Source of the DNA: Ophiura sarsii
Lineage: Eukaryota > Echinodermata > Ophiuroidea > Amphilepidida > Ophiuridae
Direction: 5' to 3'
Length of the DNA stretch: 64,000 nt
Assembly: GCA_035610835.1 (NCBI GenBank)
Contig: CM069454.1
Span: forward strand, 62,230,580-62,294,579
How positions within the stretch are numbered: position 1 is the stretch's first letter; every line of letters begins with the position of its first letter. The translations under genes were made by a program, and so were the position numbers. The notes below the pieces were generated by a model. The model was given only the letters and a program-made list of their open reading frames with translations. It had not been told where the DNA came from and searched no databases. Of this stretch, positions 1 through 11,000 are shown piece by piece.

Positions 1-46
1 ATTCTGTGCAGAATTACATGAAGGATAAACCCATTTGTCTCAGTGT

Positions 47-2066
47 TTAAGGGCAGTGTCAACCCGGCACTTGTTTCAAAAATTGAATTTCATATTTCTC
101 TATTATTTAATACTTTTATATGTATTCTATCATTCTAAGTAATTAACCGGAAGCGATTATTTCCCGTTCTTTTGGGTGATTTTAAATTGTTGTTTTGGTA
201 AGTTTTAGTGCTGTTATCGATACAAAATGTTGTATCGATATGTCGTCAAAGAAAACTTCCGACATGTCGATATATTATCGATAAAATAACTTTTTGGTTT
301 CCGAATTCTGCAACTATCGTCTCAAATCAAAAACGTCAGATAAAACCTGATCAGATCGGGAATGGGAGAAATATTCCTATCAATGATGTACCCCACCAAT
401 AAATAACTTTGAAAATTGGCCGGAAAAGTCATTTAAAAACGTTAAACGAAGACTAAAATGAACAAATTCTGAATTAGCTTGCCGATATGGTCGCCAGCTT
501 TTAATTGAAGAAAATCATCCTTTACGCATGCATGTGACATTGTGCTTCGGATTTATTCGATTTCCCTTCGGCCTTTTCCGAAACCCGATACGAATGACGT
601 ATTGCTACGGAAATCATCCTTACGCATGCGTGTGACAATTTGTCCAATCACACATTTTACGATGATGATTTTATAAATTTATTTAATTTTCCGGAACCGG
701 TCCGAGTGACGCAATGCCAATACCATGTGCTCTCAACTCATCTCGAAAGGCACAGTTCCACAGATGTGGATTACGCCCCTGATAGACCATTGCGCTCTAT
801 GAAAAACGTGGTTGTTTATTTATAAATACAATACGAGGGGCAGATGGCGTTGTTATTCAGTATGAATTATTTTGATACTTGCGGGATTTGTCAGGCTTTC
901 ACCGAGGGAATGATGCACGGTACGGCCATGCACACGTCAATATACATTGTATCACAATTTGTAATGAATTGTAAGTGAATGGGGAATGTGCGGAAAACTT
1001 AAAAAGCATGTAAAACCCAATTATAAAATTCATGTCGTTTCTTTCCGATATACGAAAATATGTATCGACATGTCGTATCATATGGAAAATATTGCGACAT
1101 GCGACACTTCCGACAATCGATAACAACACTAGTAAGTTTGAGTCAGGAAAAGGCGCATGGTTATTTGGCGGGAATTTAAGCGGAGTTCCGCGCTTTTCAA
1201 ATGCTGCGACAGCTGTTCGATCATTGCGTCGCGCGCTGAAACTTCCCGCGCGTAATATTAGACGCGCCGCTTAATGTCCGCGACGTAGACGCGAAAAACA
1301 AAAGAGCGCAAAATGTAAACAAAGGCCAATCTAACGATCATTTAAATTTCAGTTTTCTTCCAATTTCTTCACATTGTGACAATATAAATTGAATCTGATA
1401 GTTTATTATGATTGTTCATAATAGTATACTCGCTTTTTAGGTCACACACCCGTGTATTCCGTGAATATTTAGCTTTAAATGGTGGAAAATGTCAATAATT
1501 TTACTAAATCGATGTTTTCTTGAAGTTCAAATTTGAAGGAATTTTACGAATTTTCAGACAACATAACTAAAAATATATCAAACTATCAGGTAAGCTTTTA
1601 CTACCATTGTGTAGAGGACTTTCAGCGCTAGGAGGCAATTTTTTATTTTTTCGATTATGGATTTTAAACTCGAGATATGCATCCATTTCTAGCGAAATGT
1701 ATGCAAAAAAACACGACTTTTACACTTTGCCGATGTTTTTAGCAATATTTCCAAAACCAAGCTTTATTTTGGAAAAAGAAAAAATTGCCTCCTAGACAAA
1801 ATTGTTTTGTTTACAAAAACGTCAATTAGAACAAATTATCATTTTTTATTTTATAGTTATGCTGTCTGAAAAAATTGGGGTAAAAAAAATGGTTTTTGGT
1901 TCATTTCTCAAAATGTAGTTTATTTGGTATCACATTAATATCACCATCGGATTCCTTATCAAATTTCCTTTCTAAAAATGTATACTTTTATGTACTTTTA
2001 TTCAATATTCTCAAACTTAGAAGCAAAAGTTGATCATCAAAATAATAGGGTTGACACTTCCCTTAA
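47..2066 (+). mobile_element. TTAA-flanked inverted-repeat element, family 1, copy A (contains a nested hAT-like insertion)
   Basis: It starts TTAA then GGGCAGTGTCAACCC and ends GGGTTGACACTTCCC then TTAA. Without the nested element (206-1131 plus one 8-bp TSD) it is about 1.09 kb, the same size and content as copy B at 10642-11746, which lies in the opposite orientation. An internal palindrome starting CTAGGAGGCAATTTT lies at about 1629-1796. No transposase is encoded, so it is non-autonomous. A piggyBac- or Kolobok-type origin is inferred from the TTAA target only. Confidence 0.88.
206..1131 (+). mobile_element. hAT-like non-autonomous transposon nested in copy A
   Basis: Terminal inverted repeats are TAGTGCTGTTATCGAT and its near-perfect complement, flanked by the exact 8-bp target duplication GTAAGTTT (198-205 and 1132-1139). 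Subterminal TATCGATA/GACATGTCG motifs recur near both ends and may bind transposase. The uninterrupted site exists once in copy B (11582-11589, minus strand). An 8-bp TSD is the hAT hallmark. No transposase frame. Confidence 0.9.
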
Positions 2067-2213
2067 CAAGGTCATTGGCCACAGATACTGCGATGCCATT
2101 TTGATTTTAAAACACACATGATACAATTTTGACAAAAGATGGCACCCCAACAATCAACCCAGAGTTAAAAGTCAACAGTTTCAATTGTATTGGAACAAAA
2201 TGATGTGGGGACT

Positions 2214-2461
2214 TAACACTTTCCACGCGGCTATTAGTGTTACCATATAAAAAACTGATTTTTCAGAAACATTTCCCAATTTTCAAAAGTCTATCTCAAG
2301 GATTACTAAACCAATACTAGGCATGTTTACACTTATTTTAATGCATTTCTCATGTTGATTCCAAATATGGTAATTGAATTCAATATTGTTGATATTTTTG
2401 AAACATTTTGTGACATTTTTGGAATGTCGTCTGCAGACGCCTGCCGTGTTGAAAGCGTTAA
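2214..2461. mobile_element. TTAA-flanked CACTTTCCACGCGG element, copy 1
   Basis: TTAACACTTTCCACGCGGCT at the left and a diverged GTTGAAAGCGTTAA at the right, enclosing AATACTAGGCATG and GTCGTCTGCAGACG. Further copies lie at about 25965-26620, 29071-30185, 31695-31905, 34030-34267 and 35515-35695. Most end in GTGGAAAGTGTTAA or a decayed form. Confidence 0.7.
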
Positions 2462-2622
2462 GGTGACTTGCATAATTTTGCACTGTCTATTTCTTTCTGT
2501 AAGCACGCCACCGTCGTCTGCTCTCCGCTTCCGACATAGGTGAAGATTCCTGCCATTTGTGACTTGTCGTAGTTGGTGATATCACCGTCGGTAGGGGTGC
2601 AAGTTGTGGGATAGTAGCTAAT

Positions 2623-3544
2623 TGACTTACTTACTTGACTTAGGGCGGATGATTTTTCCGAACCACAATGCCTCTCCAGATCTTCCTTTCCAACATAGCT
2701 GTCTTGATTTCTTCCACTTGCAGTCCTGTATCACGTTTTAGTATGTCAATGTAGGTCAGGGCTGGTCTACCACACTTTCTTACTCCGTCCTCTGGAATCC
2801 AATGTATGAGTTTGTGTACAAGCTCCTTGGTCCCCCTGAAGCAGTGTCCAGCAGATCTTGCTCTGCGTTCTCTGATCTTGTCCGAGACTTTTGGCATGTC
2901 CATACAGGTCCTTATTTGTCACATGCTGACTCCAGTTGATGTTGAACACAGATCTTAGCATCCTAGTGTAGCAGCCATCCAGTTGTTTACCAAGCTTTGG
3001 GGTGACTGTACATGTCTCACATCCATAAAGGAGGACTGATTCTACTGTAGCTATGAACAGTCTTTCTTTGAGCTTTCTGGATAGTGATTTAGCCTTCCAT
3101 AACTGACTAAGTTTGCCACAAGCTCTCCATGCAGCTGCTTTGCGTGTTTTGATGTCCTTTTCAGTGCTGTTCATCCAGGCTGGCTCCAAGGTATTTGAAG
3201 TCATCCACTTTATCAAGGCGCATGCCTTCGCTTGTGGTGATTACAGGTACTTGCGTCTGGTTGAAGAAGGACATGTACTTCGTCTTTGCAGCGTTCATTT
3301 TGAGCCCAACTCTGCCCACTGAAGTCTCCACTCTGTTGAGTAGTGATTGCGCTTGAGACACTTCCTCAGACAACAGTGCAATGTCGTCAGCAAAGTCTAA
3401 GTCAGTTAATACGGTTGGTCCTATTCTTCTGCTGCTTCTTTTTGTTTGGTGGAATCCTAGCTCTTCTTCTCTGCCATCTATGGCCTCTCTTAGGGCATAT
3501 TCAAAAACAATGACAAAGAGATATGAAGCCAGGGTGTCTCCTTG
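2623..3544 (-). mobile_element. 5'-truncated non-LTR retrotransposon fragment (reverse transcriptase C-terminus)
   Basis: Read on the minus strand, the fragment starts in the RT palm (LDFADDIALLS, carrying the catalytic ADD), then DFKYLGA, ESVLLYGCET and RARSAGHCFRG, ending in TYIDILKRDTG and ERKIWRGIV. At least two frameshifts break the frame, near 3200 and near 2900, so it is dead. The 3' end has a short AAGT-type tandem tail. The 11-bp direct repeat TAGTAGCTAAT flanks it at 2612-2622 and 3545-3555, giving the exact insertion limits. RTE-like or a related endonuclease-type clade is likely but not settled. Confidence 0.9.
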
Positions 3545-3659
3545 TAGTAGCTAATGAGTGAATAAATTGAATGTTTGATCATCCATTAGGGATTATTTAG
3601 CTATGGATTAAAATTGATTTATTTTGTTAGTGAATTATTATGTATGCACACTTACTTAA

Positions 3660-4047
3660 TTAAAGGTATATTATGTGATCTTTTCCAGGGGACGCCCTCA
3701 ATCCTCGAAAAAAATTTGGAAGCAGATTTTCTTGCAGATTTACTTTTCTGATCATAAATTATAAATATATTCCAAGTTACAGAGCGATACGATTCCTAAT
3801 AACCTCAAAATCATAGTTTTAGAGTGAATTTAGAGTAAAATTTGAAAAAATAGATTGTACCGCTCGGTACAATCTATTTTCAAACCATGATTTTGAAGTA
3901 ATTAGGAATCGTATCGATCTGTAACTAAGAAGATAAGATCTTTATGATTTATGATCAAAAATGCAAATCTGCAAGACAATCTGCTTTCATAGTAAAAATC
4001 AATGATAGAGGGCGCTACTTGGAAAAGATCACATAATATGCCTTTAA
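3660..4047. mobile_element. TTAA-flanked MITE, family 2, copy 1
   Basis: TTAA is followed by AGGTATATTATGTGATC; the right end is GATCACATAATATGCCT then TTAA. Arms of about 180 bp meet at a central stem with ACCGCTCGGT. It ends 102 bp before INTS6 exon a. Confidence 0.85.
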
Positions 4048-4148
4048 ATCAGAGTTTCAAGAAAATTAGGAATTCCGAGTCCTGGTAGAATAATTTCCTG
4101 AAAATTAACAGCCCTATTTATGACTGATCTTGTTTGTCTCCTCTCCAG

Positions 4149-4303
4149 GTCCTGGAAACGGAAGGACATCGCCGACCCTCGACACGTCGTGGCACAGCTG
4201 CAGACGTCTCATATACGTCAGACCCAATCCCAAGACGGGTGTTCCAATTGGACATTGGCCTGTCCCAGAATCCTTTTGGCCGGATGCAAACGCGCCTACG
4301 CTG
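4149..4303 (+). CDS. INTS6: INTS6 exon a (end of the VWA-proximal region)
   Basis: The acceptor is a pyrimidine run ending CTCTCCAG at 4148 and the donor is GTAAGG at 4304. The exon starts with two bases of a split Gly codon and ends on a codon boundary. It encodes SWHSCRRLIYVRPNPKTG followed by a VPIGHWPVPESFWPD segment, close to the vertebrate protein. The donor is interrupted from its fourth base by a TA-flanked repeat (see 4307-4569). Confidence 0.92.
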
Positions 4304-7300
4304 GTAAGGCCAAAAAATAATTGTTATGTTGTCCTCGACCGCCCGCTCATCAGATTTAGGGCCGCTCCAATTTTTTTTTCAGATTTTTTTCTTCTTTTTT
4401 CTTTCAGATTTTTTTTTTATGTGTGATTCTTAGAGTGATTTTGTTGGCTGAACTTTTGAGCTTCCGCTGATAAAAGAAAATTTAAAAATTTAAATTTAAA
4501 AAAAAAAATCCACCAGACCCTCCTCTCTGAAAGTTGTGGAGGACAACATAACTTCTTCTTTTTTTTGCCTAAGTTTAGATGATATAAATGTTGAAAATAA
4601 TGAGCTCAAGTAAAAATGTACATACTTGCGTCAGTGTAACTAAGTTGAACAAAATCTCTGCAACCTCTCAAAAGTTCTGTTGATATGAATTTGTTTGCCA
4701 CCAGAGTTGGAAGTTCCGGGTCAAGTTTAAGGGAAGTGTCAACCCAAAATGTTTGAAATTTATCAAGCACTGTAACTTTTAAACTAATAATGCAATGTAC
4801 AAAAAAGTATACAATTTTTCAAATGAAATGAGTCAGAGAATCCATTTTTGGTATTAAATTTTCCCCAAAAAAGTGATTTCTACATTTTTGCCCAAAAATC
4901 ACTCTTCAAAAAAAGTGATTTTTGGGCAAAAATGTAGAAATCACTTTTTTGGGGAAAATTTAATACCAAAAATGGATTCTCCGACTCATTTCATTTGAAA
5001 AATTGTATACTTTTATGTACATTACGTTATTAGTTTAAAAGTTACAGTGCTTGATAAATTTCATATATTTAGGGTTGACACTTCCCTTAACCCTAAACTT
5101 GCAGTGCTGGGTTGTAATATTTTTGACTTGTGACTCACTTGACTATACACTTTGCCAGATTCAATGAGGTGGTGCAGTTGAAAAATACATTGTGTGATGA
5201 ACAGAGATGCCACTTTTCTGGGTTTTTTGCCAGAATTTGTGGGGTTTTTTTAACTTCCAAGAAAAATCTGTTATTGAAAAATACATTGTATGTAATGAGT
5301 GACATGAAAAATAGTTGTGTTGCCCTCACAAGCCTAAAATCGGGAAGGACGGCCGGCCGGATTTATTTATTTATTTTTTTTTTTTTTTTACCAAATCAGC
5401 GATTTTATACCTATTATTTCAGTCAACATGTGAGATGAAGATACTAAGGAAAATGCTTACTTGATGTATTTTCAACCCAATGGTGAATATTTTGGTTTCT
5501 TGCCATTCTCTGTGCAATTTTCACAGATTGGAAGATCTTGAGAAGAAAAAAATCTTGAAAAAAATCTTGAAGAAAAAAAAATCTTGAAAAAAAATCTTGG
5601 GAAAAAAACAAAAACAAAAAAACTTTTAAAAAAAGAAGATTTTTTTTTTTTTTTAAATTAAAAAAAATACCCGTCCCACATTCTCGGAATTTTGACCCGG
5701 CCGAATGAGGGCAACACAACTATTTTTTTGTTGTTGCCCGACTTGTAAATTTTGGTGAATTTTCGACAATTTGCGAAATATTTAAAAGTCAAGTGTTTTC
5801 ATTTAAATTGCGACCCGAGAGGGTAAGTGACTAAAGTGGGAAAAAATGCGCTTTTCTCACATACAAAATTTGCACATTTTTAACAATGTGGGATATGACC
5901 ATTTACATTTACTGTGTAAATGGGGAAATTTGTGTGTGTGTAATTTTTGGCGCTTTGCATATTTGAACAATTTTGCTTGGTTTTTGGGGTTTTTTTTAAA
6001 ATTTTGAGCTTCCTCATATAGACCTACTTACAAAATGAATATTTACGCATTTTTATTTTCGTGCTTGCTGATTTTTGCACGAAAGGCGCGAAAGTAAATG
6101 TAATGCAAAATTTTCCACTTTTACACTAAGAACATAAATCATAGACATGATCAACCTGTGAAATTAATGAAAAGTAGCAAAATGCAAAAAATGATATGCT
6201 TGTAAATGCAAAATGTTTTTCAATATTTAAAGGTGGATGTTCCAATCACTTTAGCTTTTTTCTTCCCCCATCAACATATTTTGATATCAGAAGAAACCCC
6301 ATATTTTTCTCATTATTTCTGTAAAATGCTTGGCGCAAGATAACGTTCCATTGAGACGCTGTATGCCAAAATGCAGTGAATTACCGCCAAATGTGGTTAA
6401 ACCATTGGCCAGTTTGTGTAAACTACTCAATGGGTGAAAATTTCATTTCACCTTATGCTTCTAAAATAAGAACCATTGGAGTTATGCAACTCAAACTTTG
6501 GAATACAACTATTTTAAGGATGGCCCTTCGGGCTTCATGTAGAATAGAAAACAATGAAGTTGAAATTCAGGCCAGTAATCTGAACACCTACCTTTTAACA
6601 TGGCATACAAATTCTCAATATTTTCATGTGTTTTTAACTTTCACCAGCAAACGAGAGATTCCCAGCCAGGTATCAGATTTACGTGCAACAATACAGATCC
6701 AATGGCGTTGGACAATGTACCGTTTGATAAATACGAGCTGGAACCATCACCTTTGACCCAGTACATCCTGGAGAGGCGGAATCCTATTGCTGCATGGCAG
6801 GTAAGACCACTAAGGAAAAGAAAAAGAAAAAAAGGCCCGTCTTACATACATTTGGGAAAATATATAGGCAATATGCGCAGGGTGTGTGTTAACCGGTATC
6901 GCATCACAGTTTGCGCCACAATCAAGAACAACTGCGACGCACATTTGTACATGCATAGCAAACTTGCTACACAACATTTTTGACTCGGGACACTATTATT
7001 TCCTTTCGAAGTTCCGATTGATTAACTATTATTAGTGATGTAAATGGTCCATTTCACGCGATTTAATCACATAGTATTCCGTATTTAGATACATTTAAAT
7101 TGATAAACTCATTTCATTCGTCGAGTTTACTCGCCACATAACACGTTCCAGTCTGATTGTTTACAAATTACATCATACATTTACACTTCGTAACAGTGTA
7201 CGATACACTGTTGTACGCACTTAACGCAATTAATTATGCCATAAACTTCGACCTGACTTTCGACCCAGACCTGACCATTTTCCAATATAGGGGTGAGAGA

Positions 7301-8012
7301 GAGGGGCGAGTAATCGTATAGTAAATAATGAACGGTTTTAATTATTGTTTGCTTCTGAATGGGTCAGTGGACAGCTAAGTAGTGAAATTATCTGAAATAA
7401 ATATTGTAAATATTTGATTTCATCAGTTTTCTTCCTATTCTAGAAACAAATTACTCGGAAATCGCAAATGTTTAAAATTGTACCAAAGCTCACCGCCCCC
7501 CCTTTTTTTTGAATCGACTTAATAATAATTATTTTAAAAAGTTTCTGGCAGTACCGCGGCAGTCACAAACATATATCAACATCAGTGACATTACAGATTC
7601 ACACTTCACAGTCTTATTATTGTTTGATTTTCTTTATTATTATTAACAATTTCGTAAGCAAGTGAGCCCTCATTACTAACATTTGCATTTTCATAAAACA
7701 TCTGCTGTATTTATGCTGATTGCTGAAACATATCACAACATAAGCCTATATCATTATTTGAAAACCTAACATTTTACTTTAAAATTGAAACTCATTTAAT
7801 CAATCCTACACATTACCTTATATAAACGTATGTAAAATTGTTGTAGACCTACTAATTGAAAATAGATTTAACGGATCAACAGCAAATTGGAATTAAAAAG
7901 TTTAAAAAAACTGCTATGCAAAATTTGTAAATTGCTATACAAAAAAATAATTGCATAGCAGTTTTGCTACACACAAAAAATCCTTAACACACACCCTGAA
8001 TATGCGATTTAT

Positions 8013-8063
<51 letters not shown>

Positions 8064-11000
8064 GTGTTTTTTTAGAAAAAATAGCTATGCTTAATGCTGG
8101 AAATTCTCTTTTTATTGTGTTTTTGGGCCCACTTTGTTGTTTTTTACCCTTTCGGAGCACATTTTTTGGACAACTAAAAGAACCTCCCATAACACCTAAA
8201 ATTGGGCTCATCGCATAGGGTTATGTGGCAAAAGTGACTCCACATATATTATGCGTGTTGGGTATGTGAGACAGAGGTTTTTTTTCTTGGCCTTAAAAAA
8301 TGCTGTTATTATTTATTCCAATCAGGTCTTTGTCAGCAACAGCGGAAAGAGCAGTGAGCAAGGTCACCCGTTTGGCTACCTGAAGGCCAGCACCAATCTC
8401 ACGTGCGTCAATCTGTTTATTATGCCATACAACTATCCGGTCCTGCTCCCCCTGCTGGACGATCTGTTCAAGATACACAAGCTGAAGCCCACGGTGAAAT
8501 GGAGGCAGTCTTTTGAGAACTATCTACGAGATGTGCCAAACTACTATGCAGGGGTGAGTTGCTAATAAATAATTCATACACTCTTAGTAGTGTCGAACCA
8601 ATCAGAAAGCAAGACACTAAAATATGCGGAGTGCAATAAAAGTGTCTAATACACTCTGCATGTGCGCCGTTCAATGCGCGCACCACTGGCTTGGTTTTGA
8701 TTAGTTGTTCAGAAATCGCGGTTTTGTTGATTTTCACTGCGGGTGTTAGCAAACTTGTTAACATGTTTTTATTCGTTTTTACATAGATCAAAATTATAAC
8801 TGGCTATAACTTTGAAAGGGGTTGTGTTATGGAGATAAGGCTGTGTGGAATGAAAAGAAAATTTCTTTCTGAAAATGTTGATACCAAAATCTCATTTTTG
8901 AAAAATGGAGATGAGGCCTTGTGAATCTGAGCCCTCGAAGTGTAAAATTGATTGAACATTTAACACATATTGGATTCAGAGATGCACTTTATTTATACGT
9001 AATTCATCAATTTCAGACAATTTATGCAGACACATTTATCAAATGTCGCCATTTTTGTTCCACATAAAACTTTTAGAAGAATTATAAGATAATTTATAAG
9101 AGTAGAATACCAACAACTTCGATTTTTTACAGTTTTATAAAATTCACATCAAGTTTTATTAAAACTATGAAATTGCACAAAATGTGAGTGGGAAAAGTCA
9201 AATGATGAGCCATAAAATTATCATAAACAAATTCCAACTTACAATTTTTGTTGCACAGCCTCTCAAGATTGCGTTGCGACGGATGGGCGCCCCCAACCTG
9301 ATACCAGACGGGATGGAGAACTGCCTTAACTACAGCGTGGTCACATATCTGAAGAAACTGAAGCAGCAGTCCAAGGTAGAGGGAGAGAGGTTATCGGTCG
9401 TCATCAGTAAGAAGCCTAAACCGCACGAGTCGGGCATCAAAGTGAATCCAAGGTAGGAGGCCCACACCATAAGGCTCCCCAAAAAATGATTGTCCTCGTC
9501 CGCCTAACCCTCTTAAACATTCCGACCCAAAAAACTTTTTTGTTGTTGAATTTTTGAATTTAAAAAAATAAATAATAAAATAAAATTTTGTTGTTGAATT
9601 CTTTTTTTTTTATACAAATATTAGGGGGGGGGGGGGGTGGTTGTGTTGCCCAACCCTAAAATCTCACAAAAGTAGGGTCACAATTTTTCTTTTTTTAAAA
9701 GATTTAAAGTATACCCTGATTGTCAAAATATTACTATTTTCTGCTTGAAATGACTGAGTTTGCTTGAATAAATGGTTTTTAAATTGTTATCACACTAGAA
9801 ACATTTTTTGAAAATGTTTGATAACCTAAAATAAACAGCAATAGTAGTGCTTCATTTTTAATAATATTACCCATGAACTATTATCATACCCTCATCTCTA
9901 AAATAAGATTCATGAGCTAGGAAAATTAAGCAGTATATTTTAGATAGTCAAACATTGGCAAACCCAAAATGCCTTGTTGGCTGTTTTCATGGAAACAAGA
10001 ATGATCGATGGAAATTAATTTTTTTTTAAATAGTTTGGGCCCAAGTCCTATATATGTCAGTATGTCCTTAATTTGGCAGCAGCAAAAATTTGATAAACAT
10101 AATGACTTGTGACGTGCAATTAGTAATATATGTTGAAATTTGTGACGAAATCTACTTTAAAACCTGAGAACCCACTAGAAACATTTTGTCATACACCTGT
10201 TTACTTGATGATAGACTGCAGGGCTACGAATTCCATGGGAACAGCGATTTATTAGTCGCAGAAAATAATCATACGATTAAAAAAAAAGTAATCATAGTTT
10301 TAAAAAGAAAGAAAGAAATGATATTATTTAGTTGACATAAGTTCACTCCCAGAAGTCATTTTTGTACTATTTCTATTTGGCTTTTCCGAATGTTTAAAAT
10401 GTCGGATAAATGACAAACTTGTCTCAGGCCTGAATTCTCAAGCCTAACCCGTTTTGTCCCCGAACAATCGAAAATGTTGTTTGATAATGTCAAAATTACC
10501 TAAAATTACCTGAAACTAAAAATTTCAGATTTTGAAGCTATTTTTTGTGTGCTTCGTGCGTATCGTACCCAGAAATGTTTTCTTTCATCCCACATTTTTT
10601 TCTTCTTGCCCCCCAATTTTGATGTATTGAATGTCCACCGCTTAAGGGAAGTGTCAACCCTAATATTTTGATGATCAACTTTTGCTTCTAAGTTTGAGAA
10701 TATTGAATAAAAGTACATAAAAGTATACATTTTTAGAAAGGAAATTTGATAAGGAATCCGATGGTGATATCAATGTGATACCAAATAAACTAAATTTTGA
10801 GAAATGAACCAAAAAGAGATTTTTTTACCCCAAATTTTTCAGACAGCATAACTAAAAAATAAAAAATGGTAATTTGTTCTAATATACATTTTTGTAAACA
10901 AGACAATTTTGTCTAGGAGGCAATTTTTTCTTTTACCAAAATAAGGCTTGGTTTTGGAAATATTGCTAAATACATCGGAAAAGTGTAAAAGTCGTGTTTT

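Larger units (their letters stand above)
1..4148 (+). other. INTS6 intron and upstream sequence: transposons only
   Basis: No INTS6 VWA exon or other coding exon recognised. The interval holds copy A with its nested hAT-like element, a TTAA element (2214-2461), the LINE fragment and the 3660-4047 MITE. Confidence 0.7.

Noticed and set aside
1607..1795. 62-codon frame conserved between copy A and copy B (10913-11101)
   Set aside because: The two translations differ mainly by amino-acid-changing substitutions and the frame lies over an internal palindrome. Shared descent of the element explains the similarity better than selection on a protein.
3685..4040. Palindromes as possible CRISPR-like or terminator structures
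   Set aside because: The DNA is eukaryotic; the long palindromes have transposon ends and target duplications, and no array of equal spacers exists.
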